From Lineolata rhizophorae (taxonomy: Eukaryota > Ascomycota > Dothideomycetes > Lineolatales > Lineolataceae): 52,396 nucleotides of DNA. Both the position numbers and the translations under genes were made by a program. The notes below the pieces were generated by a model that saw only the letters and a program-made list of their open reading frames with translations, was not told the DNA's origin and ran no database searches. Location of the stretch: NCBI GenBank assembly GCA_010093515.1, contig MU001692.1, forward strand, positions 193,521 through 245,916. The letters are read 5' to 3'. Positions 22,353 through 31,695 of this stretch are shown here, piece after piece (the stretch's first letter is position 1; each line of letters begins with the position of its first letter).

Positions 22353-22960
22353 TCACGCAATCATCCGGTCCACGTACGTCTCGAGGTATTCCTGCGTCCG
22401 CAGCGTGCCCAGCCCGACCGGCAACTCCAAAGTCGCCATCGAAAAGTTAGCCGTCGCCCACCCGGTCACGCGATTCATAGGCGGAGGGCCCACACTGCAC
22501 TCATCATCAGCAACACGCCCGTCAAAAGCCGACAAGGCGGGCGGGGCTATAAAGGTCAGAATGCAAAACGAAAAGCGCCATGACCCCACCTGTCATCCGT
22601 CCACGTCCTCTTCACCTCCATCGACTCCCCCAGATACATGAAGCTGACGTCCCCGTCCCCCTCGCAGTCGTGGTAATTCTCCGCGCCGGCCAGGCTGCCG
22701 TCCGCCGCCACGGTGCGCGCGCACGTCGTGCGCAGCTCGATGCCCACGTTGGTGTCGCGGAAGTCGAACCGGATGTACGAGAGCGAGACGGGCGCCGACA
22801 CGGCCGTGGCGTCGAAGACGGCGATGTTGCTGAGCTCCCAGGGGGTGCGGTTCGCGACGGTCGTCGTGCCGGATTGGCGGGGGGCCAGGGGGGAGGAGGC
22901 GGCCGCGGTCAGAATGGTGGTGGAGAGGAGGAGGGAAAGCTCGGGTACGAGAAGGCGCAT
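22353..22960 (-). CDS. small secreted protein, 170 aa, one intron
   Basis: Exons are 22960-22590 and 22494-22353 with a 95-nt intron (GTGGGG..CAG; TTCTGACC and GCTGATG are possible branch sites). The spliced product is 170 aa. The N-terminal ~21 residues are a signal peptide (MRLLVPELSLLLSTTILTAA), followed by APRQS, a possible processing site. Two cysteines at 80 and 99 could pair. Motifs WELSNIAVF, YIRFDFRD and GWATANFSMATLELP suggest a compact beta-rich fold like Alt a 1/AA1-like or similar fungal secreted proteins. I cannot fix the family. If the intron is retained, a stop follows after 11 more residues. Function unknown; the protein is expected to be extracellular. Confidence 0.68.
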
Positions 22961-23889
22961 TTTGGGAGCGTTGGCGGAGGCGCCTGGAAGAAAAGGTGCT
23001 GCTGCTGCTGCAAGGTGAAGAGATGCAACTGAGAATCAACGGTTGTTGGTGACAAGCGACAGTTTAAGGACCCTTCTGAGAGGCGCATGAGTACTTCATG
23101 CGGACTAAACTACACATTAAATGCTCTAAGACCAAGCCGCCGACGAAATGAGGCGCTCCACTCCCGCGAACTGATCGTGTGCCCGCTCACAAATACGCAT
23201 CTAGTGCGCTAGCATTGGACCAGGATAGCCCCCTGGCAGATTGGCTCTTGGGGTGGCGGAGCAACGCGCTCGCGAATCGGAAACGCCATTGGGGTCGCTA
23301 GGCGATTCCTTCTCGCCTGAAAGAAGTGAATGCGCAGAGGGGAAAGACAACGGCAACTTCGCCTGGAGCTGAAAGGGGAGTAAAAATAGCTTTGTGCTAG
23401 GGGAACTTGGCAGAGTCGGGGGCTGTGATCTCAAGGTCGTTCGCCAGACTGGAATTGCATGTTGCACCTGCAGAGCAGAAGTCGCGCATGACGTCAGGCC
23501 TGCAAAGACATGCGGAAGACTCTGAAGTAATAACGGAATAGGAATTGAGGCAATTGAATAGCGTGGCAAGGTAAATCGCAATTTGTTATGGTCACTGTCG
23601 AGATTCCTGCAACGAATGAAATTTCTCTATAAGTGCTACGTTTCTCGTCAAATCGCTGAACTTTCGTTTGTGGTCCTGAAAAGCCACCAGGCTCAGTCAC
23701 ATGCCCTGAAACACCGAAGGTTTCTCGAGAGCACTATAGCGGGTAAAACATATTTGTCCAGATGGATAGCTCAAAATCTCCTTAAACATAGCCTACAATA
23801 TTGGTACTACAATATATTGCCAACATAATTATAGGTTCACGCTGTCTCCAAATTCCTTTGGACCTCTAAAGCCTCATAAAATCGTCCAT
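22961..23889. other. intergenic region with a possible Cys-rich relic
   Basis: Mostly without coding character. The minus strand at about 23398-23550 reads as a short cysteine-rich peptide (see findings), but no start or complete gene could be built. Confidence 0.4.
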
Positions 23890-26313
23890 TCAGCCCAAGA
23901 CAACATCAATCATCTCCTCGTCTGTAACTTTCCACGCCCCGGTCCAGACCCTCCCCAAAGCCTTCCGATACGCCACGCCCCCCTCCCACTCGACCCACAA
24001 CACATTGAAATACCAATACACGGCCCTCTCCCTCAGGTGCTCCCTTCTCGGAATCTCATGCACCGGATGCGCCTCGACATGCGGCACGTCCGTCTTCGTG
24101 GCCCCCTGCGAAATGGCCACGAGCTCGCAGAGCGTACCCTCGGGTGGGTCCTGCCCCTCGGGAACCTGCAGCCTGATCGTGCCCGCCCAGGCGCCATCCA
24201 GGTCGCGGATCTCCCAGTCGGCGCAGAAGTAGCCCGTCCCGCCGGGTCGCAGCTCGGACAGGACCGAGGCGGGATCCCACCAGTGGGACAGGGCGCCGAT
24301 GCGGAACGTCCGCCGGGGGGCGCGGAACTCGAGGTGAGGGGCGAACGTCTTGGTCGTGTGGATGTCGCGCGGACGGACGAAGGGCGGGATCGGGTAGGCG
24401 AATTTCTTCTCCGGACCGAGGGTTTCGTGCGTGAAGAAACGGGGTGTGGAGGAGGAGCCCTCGTGCTTGGTCCAGCCGGGAGGAAGCGACGATGCTGTCG
24501 AAGTGTGCGTTCGTACCGTGTGGTACGTGTTGTCGACTCGGACCCGAGCTCCGGCGCCGGCCTCGCGCTTGTACCATTCTACCAGAGGCACGGGCGTGAT
24601 AGGAAAGGGCCCCTGTGGGTGGATGTAGTCGCTGCACAGACTCCACATCTGCGTGTCCAGTTTTCCCATGTAGGAGATCCAGGACCAGCTGGGCAGGTTT
24701 GCGGCTTTTGCCTGGCCCCGTGCGAGCCGTGGATGGAGTGGACTAGATCCCAGACCGGGTTGCCACAGCAAGCTATGATCGAAGAAGAACTCGGACAGTC
24801 CGTATAGAAAGCCGGCAACGAAAGACTGGCTCATGGCGGCCACGGCCCCGGCGAAGGCGTCTATTGCATCCGTCTGGTTCGTCAAATGTCTGGTGGCGTA
24901 CTCCTGAACCAAGATTCCGTACTCCGCGAGGTTCGGCCACTTCGCCACGGTGAGTTTCTGGATTGTCGTAGGATCGCACACGATTTGCGAAGGCACGCCT
25001 CCCGGCGCAAACTTGAGCGGGCGAGACATTGTCTCCGGCGAGTGGTCCAATTCGCCCGGATACTCGAAGCCCTCCTCCCACGTCGCGCCGGCGCAGGCCC
25101 AGAAGACCTGCGTATCCATTACGAGTAGCCGTTTTGAAAAGACATGCTCCTGGAGCGTCCAGCCGCGCCTCTTCCAGTCGTACACGGACTTCGACTGGCG
25201 TCTGAGGCCGCCGTTCAAGTCTCTCCAGGCTACCATGTGTCTGGTAGGGAGTTCGAGCATCCGACTCTTCCATCGAAGGTCTGCGGATGGCCTTCCCACG
25301 CCGGAAAGTCCGTAGTCTGCACCGTCTCCTTCGACGGCTGCGATGGTGAAATAGGCCTTGGCGTATATCCATGCCATCGCCTCGATCTGGCTGCGTTTCA
25401 TCTCGAAGACGTCTTGAGTGATGCAAAGGCGGTCGACCCAGAGGTAGTGAAGACCCAGCTGCGCACAGAGAGTCATAGCGTCTCTAACAGTCGCTGGCAG
25501 GCGAAACTTGCTTCCTTCAAGGAGGGATCCCGGCCGCTGCAGCTCTTCGATGTTTGACTTGGTCGCCTGCATCGACAGGTCCGTACCCCAGCAATAACTG
25601 AGTGCCGCATACTGGACGTCCTTAACCGACCATCCAGTAACAACGCAGCCTTGCTCGACATCAATCAGATTGATCTGCACATCACCCGGAAGCAAGAAAA
25701 TGCCGTAGTTAATGTGGCACGAGTCTTGGTGCTTCTCGTCGCAAAGCCGGATCCACCTCTTCACCAGCGCCGCGTCAATGTTCTCCGGCGCCATCTCTCG
25801 CGCGCGCAGCTCCTCGGGCCTCACCCGCACTAGTGAGTGCAACAAGATGCCGGCGTACGGCACTTCCGCCCGGCTCGTCGCCACGAGGTAGCGTCGGTAT
25901 CGCTCCTCAGGCGCCATGTCTTCGGCCGCCGGCACGCCAGCCGACCCGTACAAAACAAGGGCACGTGGCTGCCCTTCCAGCAGATGCAGGCTGAACACAA
26001 CGTCGCCGGCGAGCTCGGCGCGGAAGTCTTTGGGCAGACGCCCCTTGTTCGCTTCGACCTTAGACACGATGCCCGCGCATGTCCTGCACGCCCCGGCGCG
26101 AGATATGAGTTGAGAGTGAAGGCCGAGATGGAAGTGTCGCGGACCCCGGAAGTCGACTTTGCTGACCAGACACGATTCGAAGGCCCCGATTGCCCGGTCA
26201 ATGTCCCAGCATTTTGCGCAGTATGGGCTTTCCGATTTAGTTGACGGCGGGGGTGTCGTTATTGCACTCATCTTCGCTTCGAACAAGTTGTTGATGTACG
26301 CGATGTCGCTCAT
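23890..26313 (-). CDS. HET-domain (heterokaryon incompatibility) protein
   Basis: A single-exon frame of 807 aa. The HET domain (PF06985) spans about residues 235-385: block 1 YAALSYCWG, block 2 LPATVRDAM followed by LGLHYLWVDRLCITQD, and block 3 MAWIYAKAYFTIAA. The N-terminal ~200 residues include paired cysteines (YCAKCWD, ACRTCAG). The C-terminal ~400 residues have no recognised domain. HET proteins mediate programmed cell death after fusion of incompatible hyphae, and many paralogues have no known role. No NACHT/NWD partner gene is adjacent. The frame is uninterrupted, so it appears functional. Confidence 0.9.
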   Translation of the reverse strand: MSDIAYINNLFEAKMSAITTPPPSTKSESPYCAKCWDIDRAIGAFESCLVSKVDFRGPRHFHLGLHSQLISRAGACRTCAGIVSKVEANKGRLPKDFRAELAGDVVFSLHLLEGQPRALVLYGSAGVPAAEDMAPEERYRRYLVATSRAEVPYAGILLHSLVRVRPEELRAREMAPENIDAALVKRWIRLCDEKHQDSCHINYGIFLLPGDVQINLIDVEQGCVVTGWSVKDVQYAALSYCWGTDLSMQATKSNIEELQRPGSLLEGSKFRLPATVRDAMTLCAQLGLHYLWVDRLCITQDVFEMKRSQIEAMAWIYAKAYFTIAAVEGDGADYGLSGVGRPSADLRWKSRMLELPTRHMVAWRDLNGGLRRQSKSVYDWKRRGWTLQEHVFSKRLLVMDTQVFWACAGATWEEGFEYPGELDHSPETMSRPLKFAPGGVPSQIVCDPTTIQKLTVAKWPNLAEYGILVQEYATRHLTNQTDAIDAFAGAVAAMSQSFVAGFLYGLSEFFFDHSLLWQPGLGSSPLHPRLARGQAKAANLPSWSWISYMGKLDTQMWSLCSDYIHPQGPFPITPVPLVEWYKREAGAGARVRVDNTYHTVRTHTSTASSLPPGWTKHEGSSSTPRFFTHETLGPEKKFAYPIPPFVRPRDIHTTKTFAPHLEFRAPRRTFRIGALSHWWDPASVLSELRPGGTGYFCADWEIRDLDGAWAGTIRLQVPEGQDPPEGTLCELVAISQGATKTDVPHVEAHPVHEIPRREHLRERAVYWYFNVLWVEWEGGVAYRKALGRVWTGAWKVTDEEMIDVVLG

Positions 26314-27040
26314 ATCGGTGGGTTCGGCGGTTACTCAAGTAGATGAAGTATCGAAGATGCGAGTCTGACTGAAACAAAAACGAATCCTATCACGATCTCC
26401 TGTCAAATGGAAGGTCAGATTCGCATAGCCTGAACCAACTAGCATTCCCGTCGTCCAACGTAGTACGCAATCAGAAAAGGGCGCAACGGCATGGCTCAAT
26501 TCTAGATTCCTTTATCCGTGGCATAGTATGACAAAGGTCTGACAGAGAATCGTTAGACTGTACTCAAGAAAACCGGTGAGGTGGGAATGAACTCACGTGC
26601 TGGTGTCGGTTTCGGGCTTGGCTCTTCTTAGCCTGCATGTTGAGTACGAGACGCACCAATCTCGTATCTAAACATCCAACTAAGGTCTGTAGTACACTTA
26701 ATAGTCCAGCCTGATTTTCAAACAAAAAAAAATTACAGGTAGTCAACTGCTCGACAAAAATTTCTAGACAACTACTCACTGATTCCAAACGTTCTCTATA
26801 GCTCAAGCACTTGTCAATTCTTAAAATCTGTCAAAGGCACGGCCATCTCCAATGCTCATAACCACCTCGAGATACAATGGCTAAGTAGAGGGTGCAAAAC
26901 GTATCATACACATCACAGGATAACCCACAACAGTCTCCCTCTCCTCGTCGGCCACGAAGTGAAATCATATGTACAAACACCATCTGACGACAATATATCG
27001 CGCTTTTCCACATTTTTACTGCCTTACCCGCGAACCATCC
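26314..27040. other. downstream region of RCF1 with splice-like signals
   Basis: On the minus strand this follows the RCF1 stop codon. Strong GTGAGT donors, a GTCTAACG branch-like site and CAG acceptors occur between 26530 and 26810 (see findings), so a spliced UTR, non-coding RNA or gene relic is possible. No ORF is confidently assigned. Confidence 0.35.
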
Positions 27041-27711
27041 CTACCGTCCGAGAAGCCCTTTAACAGAATCCACCAAGCTGATCCCCCTCTTTTCCTCGCC
27101 CGACTCAACGTCCCTCACTTCGCTTTGTGCTCCCTTCGCCGCACCCTCCTTGTCGCCGCCGCCCACGACCTTCTCCTTAACCGCCTCCACCACACCCTCG
27201 ACCTTCTCTTGCGCCTCCTCCAGTTTCCTATCCTCCATCCTCCTCCTCTGTCTCTCCAGCTTCGCCCTCATAGCCTTCTCCTCCTCGTCCCTAGCCTCCA
27301 ACTCCCTGAGCCACGCGTCCCTCCGCTCGGTCTGCTTCCGGCCCTCGACCGCCTTCTCGAACTCCTTGCGCTTGGCGTGGTCCTCGCGCCAGTAGATGCT
27401 GCCGGCCACCATGGCCAGGATGGTGAAGCCCTGCGCGTAGATGCGCCGTCGGAACATGCGGTTCACGCCGTGGTGGTCGCCGGCCTTCATCTTGCGCGTG
27501 GCGCCGAGGAGCGCCCATACCGTCAGGCAGCAGCCGAGCGGGATCAGCGGCTCTTCGCGCATGCGGCGGAAGAGCTTCTGCCAGCGGTTCTCTTCATAGA
27601 AGTCGCTGGCGGGTGCGTGGAAATGGTTAGTAAGACGTGGATGGCGGGGAAACGAGAGGGTTCTTACGGATTGTTGTCGAAGGACGATGGGGGAGGCGCG
27701 TTGGTGTTCAT
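27041..27711 (-). CDS. RCF1: respiratory supercomplex factor 1 (HIG1 domain)
   Basis: Exons are 27711-27668 and 27605-27041. A 62-nt intron (GTAAGA..CAG) joins NNP to DFYEENRWQKLFRR and restores frame, giving 202 aa. The HIG_1_N domain follows: EEPLIPLGCCLTVWALLGA as the first membrane segment, then RMFRRRIYAQGFTILAMVAG as the second. A charged coiled-coil tail (KRKEFEKAVEGRKQTERR onward) is typical of filamentous-fungal Rcf1. The protein sits in the inner mitochondrial membrane and helps associate complexes III and IV and modulate cytochrome c oxidase. The start at 27711 is preferred because it gives the short acidic-free N-terminus normal for the family. It is divergent from ILV1. Confidence 0.9.
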
Positions 27712-28298
27712 TTTGGCGGCTTGTTGATGGACGGGTCCAGAGGACGGGCCGCGGGCGAGTGAGCAAAATGGCGTGAGATGGAGCTCCGGCAAGTGTCGCT
27801 GATGCGGAGGACGCGGCGGGCACGCGGGGTTATCGACGCTGCTGATAATTCGGGTCCTGCCCGTCTCCGCTGTGCCAACTCAATCACGACAGCCGAGGGA
27901 GATCAATGTGCCAGCAGAAGCTGGGAACGGATTAGGCGGGCGTTGCAAGGGAGAAACGTGCTCGCTCGAGAGAACGAGAGGATGACGGACAAGCGGGGGC
28001 CACGCGCGAGTCGATGATGCAGCACTTCGGCGACTTCGGAACTGGGGGAAATTGGCGCGCCGGCGGTGACTCGCCGACTACGCCGACCGCCGGGCGGTGA
28101 GGACGCCCGGCCCCGCGGATTGGCTGCAGGTCAATGTTGAGCTGCGGCCCACACAAAAACAACAAATTCGACAACTCCATCTCGCGCCCTGCCCCGCCCT
28201 ACGCGTCAATAACTGCAAGCAACACCCGACAAACACCTCTCCAATCGCGCGGCCTTTATTGTTTATTTCTTCGGGACTGCCTATTTCTTTCTCCAGGC
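27712..28298. promoter_or_regulatory. divergent promoter region between RCF1 and ILV1
   Basis: 587 bp separate the two start codons. TGACTCG at 28067-28073 is one base from the Gcn4/CPC1 site TGASTCA, the cross-pathway amino-acid control element, and lies about 230 bp upstream of the ILV1 ATG. CTCCAG directly before the ILV1 start could be a 5'-UTR intron acceptor. Confidence 0.4.
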
Positions 28299-30288
28299 AT
28301 GTCGGGGCCCTCGACGCCCCCCAGCCTGCCCAATGGCTCGACAGAGCCCCAGACGCCCACGATCGGCAGCCTTTCGCTGACCGAGTACACGGCGCACCCG
28401 TCACCGCCGCGTTCCGCGTCTCCAAGTCCGAAGACGAAGTTCAAGTCGACAATACCAGACGCCTTTCTACTGCCCAATGGCTATCCAGATGTATAGCACC
28501 GCCGCCGTTGTCACTTCTACAGATGCACTTCTCTTCTGCTTCTTTCTTATATACTCCGCCGCTGGAGCGCTTCAAACTGGACTGTCTGACTCTGACTCTT
28601 TATGTCGCGAGGGACGATTTCCGCACATAACAGTACTTGCGCTTGATCCTGACGTCGCGCGTCTACGAGGTGGTCGAGGAGACGCCGCTGACGCACGCGA
28701 CCAACCTAAGCAACCGACTCGAGTGCAACGTGCTGCTCAAGCGCGAGGATCTGCAGCCCGTCTTCAGCTTCAAGCTGCGCGGCGCTTACAATCGCATGGC
28801 ACACCTGACGCCAGAGGAGCGGTGGAAGGGCGTCGTGGCATGTTCTGCCGGTACGTCCTCATCTCCATTGTAACCGTCGACGCCCCTTCTACAGTTCCGT
28901 ACTACTGTACAGAAAAACTGATCGCCAGCCCATCGTCACCCACCTTAGGTAACCATGCCCAAGGCGTCGCTTACTCGGCGCGTCGCCTCAAAATCCCCGC
29001 TACTATTGTAATGCCCGCCGGCACCCCCGCCATCAAGCACAAGAACGTCTCGCGCCTCGGCGGTTCCGTCGTTCTCCATGGCGCCGACTTCGACGCTGCC
29101 AAGGAGGAATCACACAAGCTCTCGGTCCAGCATGGCCTAACGCAGATCCCTCCCTTCGACGACCCTTACGTGATCGCTGGCCAGGGCACCATTGGCATGG
29201 AACTGCTCCGGCAGACAAACTTGCAGGACCTAGAGGCTGTCTTCTGCTGCGTGGGGGGCGGGGGGCTCATTGCGGGCACCGGCGTATACATCAAGCGCAT
29301 CGCGCCGCACGTCAAGATCATCGGCGTGGAGACGTACGACGCGAACGCCATGGTGCAGTCGATCAAGGAAGGCCGACCGGTGGTGCTCAAGGACGTGGGC
29401 CTCTTCGCCGACGGCGCCGCCGTGCGAACCGTCGGTGACGAGACCTTCCGGCTCTGCGCCGAAGTCGTCGACGACGTCATCCAGGTCTCGACGGACGAGA
29501 CGTGCGCCGCCATCAAGGACGTCTTCGAGGACACGCGCTCCATCGTCGAGCCGGCGGGCGCCCTCGCCCTCGCCGGCCTCAAGAAGTACGTCGAGCGGAA
29601 CCCGTCGCCGAACCACCGGCGGGGCCTCGTCGCCGTCGCCAGCGGCGCCAACATGGACTTCGACCGGCTGCGCTTCGTCGCGCAGCGCGCCGCCCTCGGC
29701 GAGCACCGCGAGGCCCTGCTCGCCGTCACCATCCCCGAGGAGCCCGGCTCGTTCGCGCGCCTCGTGGCGGCCGTCCGGCCCCTCGACGTCACCGAGTTCA
29801 GCTACCGGTACCGGGGCCCGCCGGGCTCGGCCGCGCACGTGCTCATGGGCGTGGCGCTCAGCGCGGCGACGCGGGTGCGCGACCTGGCCGACCTGTCGGC
29901 GCGCCTCGCCGGCGCCGGCGTCGCCGTCGTCGACGTGTCCGACTCGGAGCTCGCCAAGAGCCACGTGAGGTACCTCGTCGGCGGCCGCAGCCGCGTCCCG
30001 GACGAGCGCGTCTACATGTTCGAGTTTCCGGAGCGGCAGGGGGCGCTGTACAAGTTCTTGACGACGCTGAGGCCCGGGTTCAACATCAGCTTGTTTCATT
30101 ATAGGAACTATGGCAGCGACGTGGGCAAGGTGCTCGCGGGCATACAGTGTCCGGAGGGGGAGGAGGAGGGGCTGAGGAGGTTCTTGAAGGAGATTAGGTA
30201 TCCGTTTGAGGAGGTGGATGTGGGGAGGGAAGGAAAGGGCGACGATGGTGTGGATGGTGTGGTGTTTGATATGTTTATGAAGGATTAA
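28299..30288 (+). CDS. ILV1: threonine deaminase (threonine dehydratase), isoleucine biosynthesis
   Basis: Exons are 28299-28490, 28634-28850 and 28949-30288. The introns (143 and 98 nt; GTATAG..CAG and GTACGT..TAG) restore the family sequences [16 protein letters not shown] and [15 protein letters not shown], giving 582 aa. It converts threonine to 2-oxobutanoate, the first committed step to isoleucine, in mitochondria. The PLP lysine is K111 in [10 protein letters not shown], and the phosphate loop is GGGGLIAG. Two C-terminal ACT-like regulatory segments (from [18 protein letters not shown] and from [16 protein letters not shown]) are where isoleucine feedback acts in this family. No clear mitochondrial presequence is seen in the Ser/Pro-rich first 60 residues. 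Confidence 0.95.
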
Positions 30289-31525
30289 GGAGATGCCTGG
30301 GTTGTGGCGTTTGTTTTAGAGGGACGGGGACATAGACAACGAAAGGCGAAGCGGCGGTGACGACCAGCGCGTGTCGCCGCGTGAATTGTTCCTTCCTTTT
30401 GTGCACAGGGAGCAAGCGATAGGGGACGCCGCGCCAGCCCAGTTCTGTTCAGTGGGCCAAGCCAGCTTATGGCAGCCAAGTTCTATAGAGATCCACGTTC
30501 TGACGGCCTTTAGTACTATAAAACTTATATCCACTACCTTCCAGTGCAGATTGCTCTCGATCCCCTAACTTCCTGGATCGGAGGGCGATGCCGTCCGGGG
30601 AGTATATGCGTACAAGCTCCGAATTTGTTCTATGGGATTTCTGTGTCATCGCGGCAGGTAGCAGGGGGGAACGTCGAAATGGGATTGACTACTACAACCA
30701 CTTAAGTGGGACAGTGCCGTCCCGTGTTGAGGCGCTAGAAACGTAGTTGCACCATTTAAAAGACTCTCTAAAAGCAATGCAACTAACAGTATAGGCGGCA
30801 CAGCGATGGGCAAGTCCGTAGCCTTATTCTCCAAACGTAACAAGATGTTCTCCAGGCTAAACGTGATTCTTGAGTGATATGATTTCGGAGTCCTTCGGTC
30901 ACACATTGTGCAATTAATATGGCTACATGCTCTATATTCCCAGTTGAACTCCCGTACAGTATTCATACTATTTATGTACTTCATCATGCGAGCCTTATAA
31001 ACTCCAGATCAACCTGGAGGGGTAATGGGCACGTAGCAGCTTCTGGGTCTATATTTTGAGATTATCAGTGGACTTGAGAACCACTAAATGACCAAGTATA
31101 ATTCGAATCATTAATAGGAGTATGTTCTCATTAAGAAGTCTTTTCAGTTATGAAGCGTAACTCAAAATCTCAAGCGACAATCGAGATATCAACGAAGCAT
31201 TCACCTTAAATTCTAGAGGGTTGCAAAAAGCCTCTACCCCTTACCATTTAAGCTCCCTATGAATGAAGTGTATACCCCACTTGCTCGTCCATACATAACA
31301 GTACCCTGCTACAACGCAAACAGCTAACTTTCTAGCTACGCTTTTGCGTTCCTACATAAATGAGCATGCACCTCGAAGACCCAAGCGCAGCAATGACGCC
31401 AAGAATCGTTTCACTGCAGCGATCTCCGATAGCATCATGGTATGCTGGCAGAAGACTACTTCATACTCCTCCGCCTACTACTCAAACAGCAACCCCCCCT
31501 CCCCCCCCCCCCCCCCCCCCCCCCC
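30289..31525. other. intergenic region ending in a poly-C run
   Basis: The ILV1 3' flank, then AT-rich sequence without supported genes. It ends in CCCCCCC-T followed by 25 C at 31501-31525, directly against the assembly gap. Confidence 0.5.
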
Positions 31526-31695
31526 NNNNNNNNNNNNNNNNNNNNNNNNNNNNNNNNNNNNNNNNNNNNNNNNNNNNNNNNNNNNNNNNNNNNNNNNNNN
31601 NNNNNNNNNNNNNNNNNNNNNNNNNNNNNNNNNNNNNNNNNNNNNNNNNNNNNNNNNNNNNNNNNNNNNNNNNNNNNNNNNNNNNNNNNNNNNNN
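31526..31695. other. assembly gap (170 N)
   Basis: A run of N preceded by poly-C. The true length is unknown. Confidence 0.99.
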
